A DNA stretch of 64,000 bases from [Eubacterium] saphenum (lineage in GTDB: Bacteria > Bacillota > Clostridia > Oscillospirales > Ruminococcaceae), in assembly GCA_004555855.1 (NCBI GenBank), contig SFJQ01000001.1:94321-158320 (forward strand), given 5' to 3'. Position 1 is the first letter of the stretch. Each line of letters opens with the position of its first letter. The notes beneath the pieces are model-generated. The model saw nothing but the letters and a program-made list of their open reading frames with translations, was not told the DNA's origin and did not search any database. Below, piece after piece: positions 52,498 to 60,764 of this stretch. The position numbers and the translations under genes were made by a program.

Positions 52498-54321
52498 TCA
52501 AGCCTTGTTGAGGCGAGCCTCAATCATATCAAGCTCATCGTAGAGCTTCTGCGGAACGTTGCCGCCCTTAGCCTTGATGTCATCGTTGTAGTAACGGCGC
52601 ATCTCAACGATTTCCTTCTTCCAGAGGTCGATGTCAACAGAAAGAAGCTGCTTCTCAACCTCGGGAGTAACCTCGTCCTCGATGCCGGTGAGGTTGATGT
52701 CGCCAACCTTAGGCAGATAACCGATAGGAGTTTCAACAGCGTCAACCTTGCCCTCGCAGCGTTTGATAATCCAGTCGAGAACACGCATATTGTCGCCGAA
52801 TCCGGGCCACATAAAGTTGCCGTTTTCGTCCTGTCTGAACCAGTTAACGTTGAAAATCTTGGGAGCCTTGTCGCCGAGCTTCTCGCCCATTTCAAGCCAG
52901 TGATTCCAGTAATCGCCAACGTTGTAGCCGATAAAGGGCTTCATAGCCATCGGGTCGTGACGGAGAACGCCGACAGCACCGGTAGCGGCTGCGGTAGTTT
53001 CCGAAGAAACCGCTGAACCCATATAAGTGCCGTGCGCCCAGTCAAACGACTGATAAACGAGCGGAGTTGTGGAAGCGCGTCTGCCGCCGAAAATCATCGC
53101 GGTAACAGGAACGCCCTGCGGGTTGTTGAACTCGGAGGAGAGGCACGGGCAGTTTACTGCGGGAGCGGTGAAACGAGAGTTCGGGTGAGCGAGCTTCTGC
53201 GGCTTGCCGTCAGCGCCCATAACCGCAGTGAACTCCTTGCCGTTAACCTTCGCGCCCTTCCACTCTTCAGCGTTAACGGGAGGATTCTTGTCAAGACCTT
53301 CCCACCACGGAGTCATTTCATCAAGGTTAATAGCAACGTTGGTGAAAATCGCGTTCTTCTTTGTGCACTCGAGCGCGTTGAAGTTGGACTTCTCGTTTGT
53401 GCCGGGAGCAACGCCGAAGAAGCCGTTCTCGGGGTTGATTGCGTAAAGTCTGCCGTCGGGACCCTGCTTCATCCAAGCGATATCGTCGCCAACGGTGAAC
53501 ACCTCATAGCCTGCGTCCTTGTAAGCTTTGGGCGGGATAAGCATAGCGAGGTTGGTCTTGCCGCAAGCGGACGGGAAAGCAGCGGTGATATACTTGATAT
53601 CGCCATCGGGCTTCTTAACGCCGAGGATAAGCATGTGCTCTGCCATCCAGCCTTCCTTCCAGCCCTGATAAGAAGCGATACGCAGCGCGAAGCACTTCTT
53701 GCCGAGGAGGACGTTTCCGCCGTAAGCGGAGTTAATCGACCAGATTGTGTTGTCCTCGGGGAACTGAACGATATATCTCTTCTCGGGGTCAACATCAGCC
53801 TTGGAGTGCAGACCGCGAACGAAATCGTTGGAGTCATCGGGAAGGTTCTGGAAAGCCTGAACGCCCATTCTCGTCATAATGTTCATATTGAGAACAACGT
53901 AAATGGAGTCGGTGAGCTCAACGCCAACCTTTGCGATAGGCGAACCGATAGGGCCCATGGAATACGGGATAACATACATTGTTCTGCCCTTCATAACTCC
54001 ATCGTACATGGGAGTGAGCATAGCGTACATTTCCTGCGGATCCATCCAGTTGTTAGTAGGACCTGCGTTTTCCTTTGTCTTGGAGCAGATGAAGGTTCTG
54101 TCCTCAACACGAGCAACGTCGTTGGGCTTGGTGCGGTGATACAGACAGCCGGGGAACTTGTCCTGATTAAGCTTGATCATCTCTCCGGAAGCGAGCGCTT
54201 CCTCGGTCAGAGCGTCGAGCTGTTCCTTGGAACCGTCTATCCAAACAACCTTATCGGGCTTGGTAAGGGCGGTCATTTCCTCAATCCATTTTAACACGTT
54301 AGGGTTTTTCGTAAGTGCCAT
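52498..54321 (-). CDS. pckA: Phosphoenolpyruvate carboxykinase (GTP)
   Basis: 607 aa. Interconverts oxaloacetate and PEP with GTP/GDP. The nucleotide P-loop and mobile cysteine are in AAFPSACGKTNLAMLIPP. Other GTP-PEPCK motifs: PYSMGPIGSP, DDIAWMKQGPDGRLYAINPE and FGVAPGTNEKSN. The length and motifs distinguish it from the ~540-aa ATP enzyme. In fermentative anaerobes the enzyme often works toward oxaloacetate and succinate; that direction is inference. Divergent from the DUF3810-like gene, and the pair is bracketed by inverted R1 repeats. Confidence 0.97.
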   Translation of the reverse strand: MALTKNPNVLKWIEEMTALTKPDKVVWIDGSKEQLDALTEEALASGEMIKLNQDKFPGCLYHRTKPNDVARVEDRTFICSKTKENAGPTNNWMDPQEMYAMLTPMYDGVMKGRTMYVIPYSMGPIGSPIAKVGVELTDSIYVVLNMNIMTRMGVQAFQNLPDDSNDFVRGLHSKADVDPEKRYIVQFPEDNTIWSINSAYGGNVLLGKKCFALRIASYQGWKEGWMAEHMLILGVKKPDGDIKYITAAFPSACGKTNLAMLIPPKAYKDAGYEVFTVGDDIAWMKQGPDGRLYAINPENGFFGVAPGTNEKSNFNALECTKKNAIFTNVAINLDEMTPWWEGLDKNPPVNAEEWKGAKVNGKEFTAVMGADGKPQKLAHPNSRFTAPAVNCPCLSSEFNNPQGVPVTAMIFGGRRASTTPLVYQSFDWAHGTYMGSAVSSETTAAATGAVGVLRHDPMAMKPFIGYNVGDYWNHWLEMGEKLGDKAPKIFNVNWFRQDENGNFMWPGFGDNMRVLDWIIKRCEGKVDAVETPIGYLPKVGDINLTGIEDEVTPEVEKQLLSVDIDLWKKEIVEMRRYYNDDIKAKGGNVPQKLYDELDMIEARLNKA

Positions 54322-54403
54322 AAATTTTCTCCTTCTACACTGTTATTTGAGAGTACCGGCTAACACATTTGGCGCGCTGCCAAAAACTCTCTCCACAAAT
54401 ACT

Positions 54404-54432
54404 ATTATACACGAATTATGTCAAGTTGTCAA
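54404..54432 (-). promoter_or_regulatory. Promoter of pckA
   Basis: Minus strand: consensus TTGACA (54427-54432), 17-nt spacer, consensus TATAAT (54404-54409). A second TTGACA lies inside the spacer. Leader of about 75 nt. Confidence 0.85.
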
Positions 54433-54529
54433 GGGCAATTTTATTTTTTGAAGGATTATGTGGTATTGTAAAAATTTAATAGGTGAATTGTGTGGGAAAA
54501 GTCGCTTATTATGCGAAATGTTCACGGCA

Positions 54530-54558
54530 TTGACAAGAAAAAATTTATCTGTTATAAT
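54530..54558 (+). promoter_or_regulatory. Promoter of the DUF3810-like gene
   Basis: Consensus TTGACA (54530-54535), 17-nt spacer, TATAAT (54553-54558). The expected start point (~54565) falls inside the GGGTGA ribosome site, so the mRNA would have an extremely short leader. Confidence 0.75.
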
Positions 54559-54574
54559 AAAAAGGGTGATGATT

Positions 54575-55690
54575 TTGAGAAAATTTTTCAAGCGATTTTG
54601 GATATTTATACCGCTTGTGTTGGCGGGGCTGATGTTTTTTGTGCTGCCGATGTTTCCGGATTTCACGGAATCCGTGATTTCACGCGGACTTTTCAAGGTG
54701 ATAACAACTCCTGTCGGCTTCCTCACGAGCCTCATACCGATTTCGCTGACCGAGATTGCGGTTGTTTTGGCAATTCCCGCGGTGATTTTCCTGATTGTAT
54801 TGTTCATCGTGAAAATGAAAAAGAGCAAATCCCGCGGCAAAACTGCTCTTAAAGCGGGGCACGGAGTGTGCGCGTTTTTGTCGATTGCGTGTTTTTTGTA
54901 TATGAGCTGTCACGGCGCGAATTTTTACCGTCAGCCGCTTGAAAAGGCGATGGGCTTGGACACCTCGCAGAAAACCGCCGAGCAGCTTCTTTCCGTGTGC
55001 AAAATTCTGGCAAACGGCGCGGCTGAAGCGGAGAAGGAGATTTCCCGCGATGAAAACGGGCTGATGAAGCTCCCCGCGAGCGTTTACGATGAACTCACGC
55101 GCACCTCAAACGGATACGACAAGCTGGTCGCGGAGTACCCGTTTTTGTGGACGGCGGTTTGGCGGCAGAAGCCGGTTTTGCTGTCCGAGCCTTGGTCGTA
55201 CACGGGAATTACGGGTATGTATTTTCCGTTCCTTGCCGAGTGCAACGTGAATGTCGCGCAGCCCGACTACCTTATTCCCGCAACCGCCGCTCACGAAAGC
55301 GCCCACTCGCGCGGGATTGCCTTTGAGAACGAGTGCAATTTTCTGGCGTTTCTGTCGTGCATCAACAGCGATTATCCGGAGTACCGCTATTCGGGGTATA
55401 TGCTGGCGCTGACCTTCTGCTCGAACGAGCTTTTCGATTACGACAAGGAAATGTGGCAGGAGGTTCGGGATTTGGAAACCGCGGGAATGCTCGCCGATTT
55501 CGCCGCCAACAACAAGTACATCTACGACCACGAAGGTCACGACAATGAGGTTATCGAAACAATCCACAACGTTTCTCAGGCGGCAAACGATACCTTTATA
55601 CAAATTCAGGGAGTTGAGGACGGAGCTTTGAGCTACGGTCGGGCAGCCGAGCTTATTCTCGCTTATTATGAGCGGGAAGGTTTGGTTTAA
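54575..55690 (+). CDS. DUF3810-like membrane protein with HExxH motif
   Basis: About 371 aa. Three membrane segments in the N-terminal third (~10-30, 52-78, 105-125), then a soluble domain that carries a zinc-metallopeptidase-like motif, AAHESAHSRGIAFENECNFLAF: HESAH with a downstream Glu. This arrangement matches DUF3810, whose substrate is not known. The start is uncertain: TTG at 54575 lies 5 bases after GGGTGA; ATG at 54569 overlaps that site but would be favoured if the transcript is nearly leaderless. A surface protease is a fair guess from HExxH plus membrane anchors, no more. Confidence 0.82.
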   Translation: MRKFFKRFWIFIPLVLAGLMFFVLPMFPDFTESVISRGLFKVITTPVGFLTSLIPISLTEIAVVLAIPAVIFLIVLFIVKMKKSKSRGKTALKAGHGVCAFLSIACFLYMSCHGANFYRQPLEKAMGLDTSQKTAEQLLSVCKILANGAAEAEKEISRDENGLMKLPASVYDELTRTSNGYDKLVAEYPFLWTAVWRQKPVLLSEPWSYTGITGMYFPFLAECNVNVAQPDYLIPATAAHESAHSRGIAFENECNFLAFLSCINSDYPEYRYSGYMLALTFCSNELFDYDKEMWQEVRDLETAGMLADFAANNKYIYDHEGHDNEVIETIHNVSQAANDTFIQIQGVEDGALSYGRAAELILAYYEREGLV

Positions 55691-55700
55691 CTACATATAA

Positions 55701-55733
55701 AAAGGACGCTTTTTGGGGGCGTCCTTTGTTTTT
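55701..55733 (+). terminator. Terminator of the DUF3810-like gene
   Basis: AAAGGACGC/GCGTCCTTT (55701-55709 with 55719-55727), then GTTTTTG. Confidence 0.88.
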
Positions 55734-55831
55734 GAAACTGCGCTCGTGTTCATCGATTTCCTGCAAAAAGCGCGGGGTTTGTGAATGCTTGGTTTGATAT
55801 GCGGGTAAATCTTGGCTCCTGCGAAGCCTTG

Positions 55832-55864
55832 GCAATTTCGGCGGCATCGAACCGCCGAAATTGC
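55832..55864. repeat. Hairpin with CATCGAA loop, unit 1
   Basis: Perfect 13-bp stem GCAATTTCGGCGG/CCGCCGAAATTGC with the 7-nt loop CATCGAA. The next hairpin of this kind (55980-56012, inside repeat R1 copy B) has a different 13-bp stem but the same 7-nt loop. Between them (55865-55978) is a further GCGTTTTTG/CAAAAACGC pairing and no gene. Confidence 0.75.
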
Positions 55865-55978
55865 GCGTTTTTGCGAAACTTTGTTTCCCAAAAACGCAGT
55901 CAGCTTCTTACTTGAACGTTCACGGAGAGGGACGCGGGCTTGATTGGCGGGGGAAATAAAGTTTTCTGCTTGCTCTCG

Positions 55979-56310
55979 GGCGATTTTTCGGGCATCGAAC
56001 CCGAAAAATCGCGCGGGTGCAGCCACGCCCGTTAAGACGGGACGTGCGTGGCTGCACCCGCTCTGCTAAGGTTAGGTTGCTGAAAAAGGGTTTGCGAATT
56101 TTTTCGCGGTCGCGAAAAAATTTGGCAATGGTTGCAAAACTGAATTTTAAGTCGGTTTGTAATCTTATGATTTGAGATAATCCGTTTTTTTGATTTGACG
56201 GCTTCGCCTTTAGTGTTTACGCTTCGCTCCAGTGCCTCCGGCGGTTTAAAACCTTTTTCTGAAGAAAAAGGTTAAGGAAACCGAAGGTTTCACTAGAATT
56301 CCAAAAAGAC
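55979..56310 (-). repeat. Multi-hairpin repeat R1, copy B
   Basis: 332-bp inverted counterpart of 52074-52389, 3.6 kb away. It includes the 13-bp stem GCGATTTTTCGGG with loop CATCGAA (55980-56012), the 15-bp stem GCGGGTGCAGCCACG (56013-56027 with 56047-56061), and the identical 80 bp at 56231-56310. Relative to copy A it has 18 extra bases that complete a further hairpin (TTTTTTCGCG/CGCGAAAAAA, near 56099-56120). Stem and loop differences from copy A keep the fold. It fills the space between the DUF3810-like and TPM genes; no gene is seen in it. Confidence 0.9.
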
Positions 56311-56355
56311 TTTATTCGCTGCGCGCTCGAGTACAGCTTTGCGAAAACTCCGCGC

Positions 56356-57231
56356 TTATCTGTGCCTTCCGCCGCCTCCGCCGTGACCGCCGCTGTGACC
56401 TCCGCCACCGCCGCTTCTTCCGCCGCTCGACGAGCTGCTAATCCTCACGCTTGTCGTGTACTCCCGCACAAACGAGTCCACTTGCCGTACAACCCTCGTA
56501 CTCCTGCGGTCAAGATACTTATCCGCGCTAATCGGCTTCTTCTTGGAATATCTCGTTTTCGTTGAATTTGCCACCATCAGCGCGAAAATCGTCGCGATAA
56601 CTATACCGATAACCAGCGCCGTCACGTTCTTCGCAATGTAATCGCCGATTGTTGTCCAGAACGCCACAAACGGATTGCTGAACGTTTCAACCGCCTTGCA
56701 GAATCCAACTGCCGCCTGATAAAACTGCGCGGAGCTGTATCCCTTGTACACATTGCTTTTCGGAGAGCCAACAGACGTTGCCCCGAAATCATCAAAGCCC
56801 TTGTAAATCCTCGGGAACAAATTATTTTCAATACAAGAACGGCTGAATTTGCCCACAGCAGCGCCGCTTGTGGAGATTTCATCGGTAACGGCGGAATACT
56901 GCGGCTTATCGTAGGTGTTCACCATCAGCAGCACAATCGAATCCGAACCGTAGCCGAAATGTTCATCGGAATAATAATCCGAATAAATCTCGTCCGACAT
57001 TCCGTTCAAATCCGCGGTTATGCAAAAACCGATGTTCAGGTTGGTTTTGTCGGCGGTTTCCTGCATAATTTTGAGGAGCGCGCTTTCTTCCATCGGCGTC
57101 AGGCAGTCGTCAAGGTCATCGAGAGCAACCGAGTATTTTCCGTCAGCGCTTGCGGTTATCGTCATCAGCGTTGACGCAAACGTCAGTACCGCAAAAATCA
57201 GCGCAGGGAGCAGTTTTCTACATTTTTTCAT
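56356..57231 (-). CDS. TPM-domain membrane protein with Gly-rich tail
   Basis: 291 aa. Signal peptide (~1-29), then a TPM (TLP18.3/Psb32/MOLO-1) domain (~35-150; DDCLTPMEESALLKIMQE, SIVLLMVNTYDKPQYS). A membrane segment follows (~200-222), then a basic cytoplasmic part. It ends in a Ser/Gly/His-rich tail of ~30 residues (GGRSGGGGGHSGGHGGGGGR). In other bacteria such proteins are secreted or membrane-bound with unknown or phosphatase-like roles. It lies 14 bases after the zinc-ribbon gene, so the two probably act together at the membrane. Confidence 0.88.
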   Translation of the reverse strand: MKKCRKLLPALIFAVLTFASTLMTITASADGKYSVALDDLDDCLTPMEESALLKIMQETADKTNLNIGFCITADLNGMSDEIYSDYYSDEHFGYGSDSIVLLMVNTYDKPQYSAVTDEISTSGAAVGKFSRSCIENNLFPRIYKGFDDFGATSVGSPKSNVYKGYSSAQFYQAAVGFCKAVETFSNPFVAFWTTIGDYIAKNVTALVIGIVIATIFALMVANSTKTRYSKKKPISADKYLDRRSTRVVRQVDSFVREYTTSVRISSSSSGGRSGGGGGHSGGHGGGGGRHR

Positions 57232-57245
57232 AGCTTTACCCTCCC

Positions 57246-58343
57246 TTATTCACCGAAAAACAGGCTCAGAATAACAAACGCGATTATCAGAACCGCGAGG
57301 AAAATTCCCGCTCCGAACAAGAACAGCTTTCCCTTGCTCACGGGAAGCTCTCCGAAGGTTGTTCCCGTCTGTCCGTTCATCACAAAACCGTAGTCCTTGC
57401 CCTTGTATGTATAGTTCAGAAACCACACCGGCAAAAGTGCGTAGGCGTATTCCTGACTGCGGTAATTTATGTTTGTCCGGATATCCTCAAGCGTGTTGTA
57501 GACGGACGCCATACGCTTCAACTCGTCGTTTGCCGCCTGCTGAACGCGCTGGTCAATCCTTTGCGCCGCATCTTCCTTGGTAACATCGTACTTCTCAGCC
57601 GCGCAGCCCGAAAGATAAGACATATTGAAAGGCTTCACGCCATTGTACACAAACGGCTCGATGCTCTCCATCAGCGCGTCGTCAATACGCTTTGAACCAT
57701 CGCAAGGCACTCTCACAAACGAAAACTCAGCCTCGCGCTCAACGTGATAAACCTTGGTGTGCGTGTAGCGAACATCACCCGCACGCCATGTGCGGATAGT
57801 TTTACCGGTTGCCGTGAGATTTGCGTCAACAAGCCCGCTCTTGAGCCAGTAAGGGACATAAAGCGCGGAGATGTTCTTTATCTGCGCGTCGCTTCTGAAG
57901 CCGCGCGGAAGCAGGAATTTGCCCTTTGTATAAGCGTAGAATTTCTGCTCGGCAGCGTCGCGGGTTGTCGCAAACGGGATAATCAAATCGGGCTTGTACT
58001 CACCCGAAAGCCGTCCCGAGAGGATAACGGGCGTGTGGCAGAAGTGACAGCGCGTTGAAGCGGTCAGGCTGTCGCAGATTACGCCTGCGCCGCAGTTCGG
58101 GCAGCTGTAAAGAGCGCTCTGCCCCGAAAAATCCTCAATTTCCTGCTGGTCTGCGGTAAGCTCGGGCTCAACCGTTTCGTCAAGATTTACCGCCTCGTCA
58201 CGCTTCTCGAAAAGCGCCTTGATATGCGCCTCCGTGAAAGTGCTGTCGCAGTAAAAGCACTTGAATTTTCCCGTTGCGTTGTCAAATTCCAGCGCCGCGT
58301 TACAGTTCGGGCACTGGTATGACAGAGTATGTACCTTATCCAT
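57246..58343 (-). CDS. Zinc-ribbon protein with C-terminal membrane anchor
   Basis: 365 aa. Two zinc ribbons: CPNCNAALEF...CFYCDSTF (~11-33) and CPNCGAGVIC...CHFCHTPV (~80-107). A mostly beta central domain follows (~115-325; ALYVPYWLKSGLVDANL, LLPVWFLNYTYKGKDYGFVM), and one C-terminal membrane segment (~340-362). Homologues are often mislabelled as helicase-like because of the ribbons; there is no helicase motif here. Pairing with a TPM protein is common in Clostridia. Function unknown. Confidence 0.85.
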   Translation of the reverse strand: MDKVHTLSYQCPNCNAALEFDNATGKFKCFYCDSTFTEAHIKALFEKRDEAVNLDETVEPELTADQQEIEDFSGQSALYSCPNCGAGVICDSLTASTRCHFCHTPVILSGRLSGEYKPDLIIPFATTRDAAEQKFYAYTKGKFLLPRGFRSDAQIKNISALYVPYWLKSGLVDANLTATGKTIRTWRAGDVRYTHTKVYHVEREAEFSFVRVPCDGSKRIDDALMESIEPFVYNGVKPFNMSYLSGCAAEKYDVTKEDAAQRIDQRVQQAANDELKRMASVYNTLEDIRTNINYRSQEYAYALLPVWFLNYTYKGKDYGFVMNGQTGTTFGELPVSKGKLFLFGAGIFLAVLIIAFVILSLFFGE

Positions 58344-58400
58344 TTTCGTTCCTTTCTATGCTGAATCAAATTTATCCAACCAAATTCCCGCAAAACCGCG

Positions 58401-59102
58401 TCAGTTCAACCCGCCCAGAATCTTTCCTATGCTGTCGTTGATGACAAGTTCTGCGTTTCCTGCGTTGATTTCGCTTTTGTTGATGACAACAAGATGCTTG
58501 CCGTTGAAGTAGCGCACAAGCCCCGCTGCGGGGTAAACAACAAGCGAAGTTCCGCCGATAATCAGCGTGTCTGCGCTCGAAATCTCCAAAACCGCGTTTT
58601 CGATATCCTCGGACCTGAGGCTCTCCTCGTACAGCACAACATCGGGCTTTATGACGCCGCTGCACTCGCAGCGAGGCACGCCGTCCGTTTCGGTGACAGC
58701 CGAAAGCGGGTAAAATTTCCCGCATTTTGTGCAGTAGTTCCGATGAATGCTTCCGTGAAGTTCGATTACGTTTTTACTTCCCGCAAGCTGGTGCAGACCG
58801 TCGATATTCTGCGTGACAACCGCCGACAAAATCCCGCGCTTTTCCCACTCGGCGAGCTTTTTGTGCGCGGCATTCGGCAGCGCGTTCGTATAAATCATAC
58901 GGTCGCGGTAAAACCGGTAAAACTCCTCGGGATTTCGCTCAAAAAAGCTGTGCGAAATAATCATCTCCGGCGGGAATTTGTACTTCTGATTATACAGCCC
59001 GTCAACGCTTCTGAAATCGGGGATTCCGCTCTCCGTGGAAACTCCCGCGCCCCCGAAAAACACGATTTTCCTGCTGTCGTCAATAATTTCCTGCAAAGTC
59101 AT
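58401..59102 (-). CDS. NAD-dependent protein deacylase, sirtuin (CobB/SIR2) family
   Basis: About 233 aa. Removes acyl groups from lysine using NAD. Motifs: FFGGAGVSTESGIPDFRS (NAD loop), TQNIDGLHQLAGS, IELHGSIHRNYC (catalytic His) and zinc cysteines CTKC and CEC. The end (SADTLIIGGTSLVVYPAAGL) fits bacterial CobB. The start is ATG at 59102 with GGGGTGA upstream; the in-frame extension MHEWGDK is not needed. Same strand as the ABC ATPase upstream. Confidence 0.95.
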   Translation of the reverse strand: MTLQEIIDDSRKIVFFGGAGVSTESGIPDFRSVDGLYNQKYKFPPEMIISHSFFERNPEEFYRFYRDRMIYTNALPNAAHKKLAEWEKRGILSAVVTQNIDGLHQLAGSKNVIELHGSIHRNYCTKCGKFYPLSAVTETDGVPRCECSGVIKPDVVLYEESLRSEDIENAVLEISSADTLIIGGTSLVVYPAAGLVRYFNGKHLVVINKSEINAGNAELVINDSIGKILGGLN

Positions 59103-59153
59103 TTTGTCACCCCATTCGTGCAAACCCGCTCCAAAAGCCGTTTTGCGCCGCTT

Positions 59154-59816
59154 TCAAACGATTTTTCCGTCCGATATTCTGATAAGCCGCTGCGCCTGTT
59201 TCGCGGTTTTTTCGTTGTGGGTAATCATCACGATGGTTTTTCCCGCGCGGTTCAGTTCCCCGAGAATGCCGAGAATTTCCTCACCCGAAGCGCTGTCGAG
59301 ATTCCCGCAGGGTTCGTCCGCGAGAATAATCTCGGGACTTGCCGCAATCGCCCGTGCAATCGCAACTCGCTGCTGCTGACCGCCGGAAAGCTCCGCGGGA
59401 CGGTGAAGCGCCCTGTCAGAGAGCCGCACGCTTTCGAGAGCGGCGCGCGCTTTTTCCTCACGCTGCGCCTTGGGTATCCTGCGGTAAGCAAGCGGAAGCT
59501 CCACGTTTTCAAGTGCCGTCAAGCCCGCAATCAAGTTGAAACTCTGAAAAATGAAACCGATTTTTCGGCTTCGGATATCCGAAAGCTCCCTGTCGGACAG
59601 CTTTGACGTGTCCTCGTCATCGAGAAAACAGCTCCCCGAAGTCGGCGCGTCAAGGCAGCCCAGAATGTTCATCAGCGTGGATTTCCCCGAGCCGGAGCTT
59701 CCCACAACCGTCACATATTCACCGTCTGCGATGTCGAGCGAAACGCCGTCCAGCGCCTTCACCTCAACCCCGCCGACCTTGTAGATTTTCCGCAAATCAA
59801 CCGCTCTGATTGCCAT
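59154..59816 (-). CDS. ABC transporter ATP-binding protein, MacB/LolD family
   Basis: 220 aa. Walker A GSSGSGKSTLMNILG, Q-loop FIFQSFNLI, signature LSGGQQQRVAIARA, Walker B IILADEPCGNLDS, H-loop MITHNE. The MacB/LolD/FtsE subgroup pairs with FtsX-like permeases in mechanotransmission or antimicrobial-peptide export. No permease gene is next to it on either side, so it is an orphan in this window. GGGGG precedes the ATG. Confidence 0.92.
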   Translation of the reverse strand: MAIRAVDLRKIYKVGGVEVKALDGVSLDIADGEYVTVVGSSGSGKSTLMNILGCLDAPTSGSCFLDDEDTSKLSDRELSDIRSRKIGFIFQSFNLIAGLTALENVELPLAYRRIPKAQREEKARAALESVRLSDRALHRPAELSGGQQQRVAIARAIAASPEIILADEPCGNLDSASGEEILGILGELNRAGKTIVMITHNEKTAKQAQRLIRISDGKIV

Positions 59817-59864
59817 AAAAATTCCCCCAAAACAAGCGTTTTCCTTATTTTGAGAAAAAATCCG

Positions 59865-60692
59865 TTATTTATTCGAAGCGGCTTCAATCTTCCCGATAAT
59901 ATAAGAATATTCTGGAAAGTCGCGGTTTATCCTCACTTTGCACTTTTCAACAAAATCCGTCCGCAGCTCGGGATTGTCGCGCATCACCTGCTTTGCGCCC
60001 CAAAGATGCGTGAAATCGCTCTGCGGGAAGTGCAGGCTGTCCTTGTCGAGCAGCGTTTTCACGGGCGTCTGCGTGAAATCCGCGCACATCGCGAGCATTC
60101 TCTGCTCCGCAAAAACCATATATTTCAGGTAGTCGTCGCAGTCAACCGCCGATTTCATAAAAGCAATCGCCTGCGAGGTGTAAAAATTCTTGAAATCATT
60201 GTCGGGAACGTACAAAAACGCCGTGTTAAGCGGAAGAACCGTTTCGCTGAAATCGGGTATAACGTGGTTCTTGACCGCGAAAAAGTCCAGCGGCGGGTAG
60301 ATATCATCGGAGATTTCCTCGCGGTGCGCGGCGATGATTTCGTCCGCAAACTCGAGCGTTCTCCATACGATAAAATCCGTGTCCAGCATCACGCACGGCG
60401 CGTTCATCTCCCGCAGCGCAAGCAGTTTCCCGCCTGCCCAGAACATCGCGGGATTTATCCCCTCGAGGTCATCGGCAACGTTTGCCAAAACCTCGTCCCA
60501 GAGCGGCAGAAAGCCGATTTTTTCATAATAATCCGCGAAAACGCTGTCGCAGCACATCGTGATTTTCCCGTTAAATTTTCTCCAGGCAAGCGCAGAAAGC
60601 GCGGTGCAGTACAGGTCGAAATCCTCGGCGTGAACCTCGGTTTTGCCCTTTGCTCTCGCGGGCGCAAAGGAAGAAATGTGAAATGCGTTCAT
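59865..60692 (-). CDS. Glycosyltransferase-like protein (DUF6734-like), function uncertain
   Basis: About 275 aa, soluble. The start is taken as ATG at 60692 (MNAFHISSFAPARAKG); the ribosome site is weak, and an in-frame TTG at 60746 is an alternative. The central CVMLDTDFIVW segment has a DxD-like pattern, and the layout (N-terminal ALAWRKFNGKITMCCDSVFA, later LPLNTAFLYVPD) resembles nucleotide-sugar GT-A proteins. No membrane segment. It lies 72 bp after the GSF-repeat gene. I am fairly sure of the general fold guess, not of any substrate. Confidence 0.6.
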   Translation of the reverse strand: MNAFHISSFAPARAKGKTEVHAEDFDLYCTALSALAWRKFNGKITMCCDSVFADYYEKIGFLPLWDEVLANVADDLEGINPAMFWAGGKLLALREMNAPCVMLDTDFIVWRTLEFADEIIAAHREEISDDIYPPLDFFAVKNHVIPDFSETVLPLNTAFLYVPDNDFKNFYTSQAIAFMKSAVDCDDYLKYMVFAEQRMLAMCADFTQTPVKTLLDKDSLHFPQSDFTHLWGAKQVMRDNPELRTDFVEKCKVRINRDFPEYSYIIGKIEAASNK

Positions 60693-60764
60693 TAATATCA
60701 ACCAAACTATAATTTCAATATGTTGTAAAAACGACAATTCCCACAAGTATGATTGCGAGAAATA

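Noticed and set aside
52000..52511. Short frames over repeat R1 copy A that resemble annotated hypothetical proteins
   Set aside because: They translate hairpin DNA, have no ribosome site, and recur as the other R1 copy, so they are repeat artefacts.
56217..56408. 63-aa minus-strand frame over repeat R1 copy B
   Set aside because: Same reason: it is the translated repeat and overlaps the TPM gene end.
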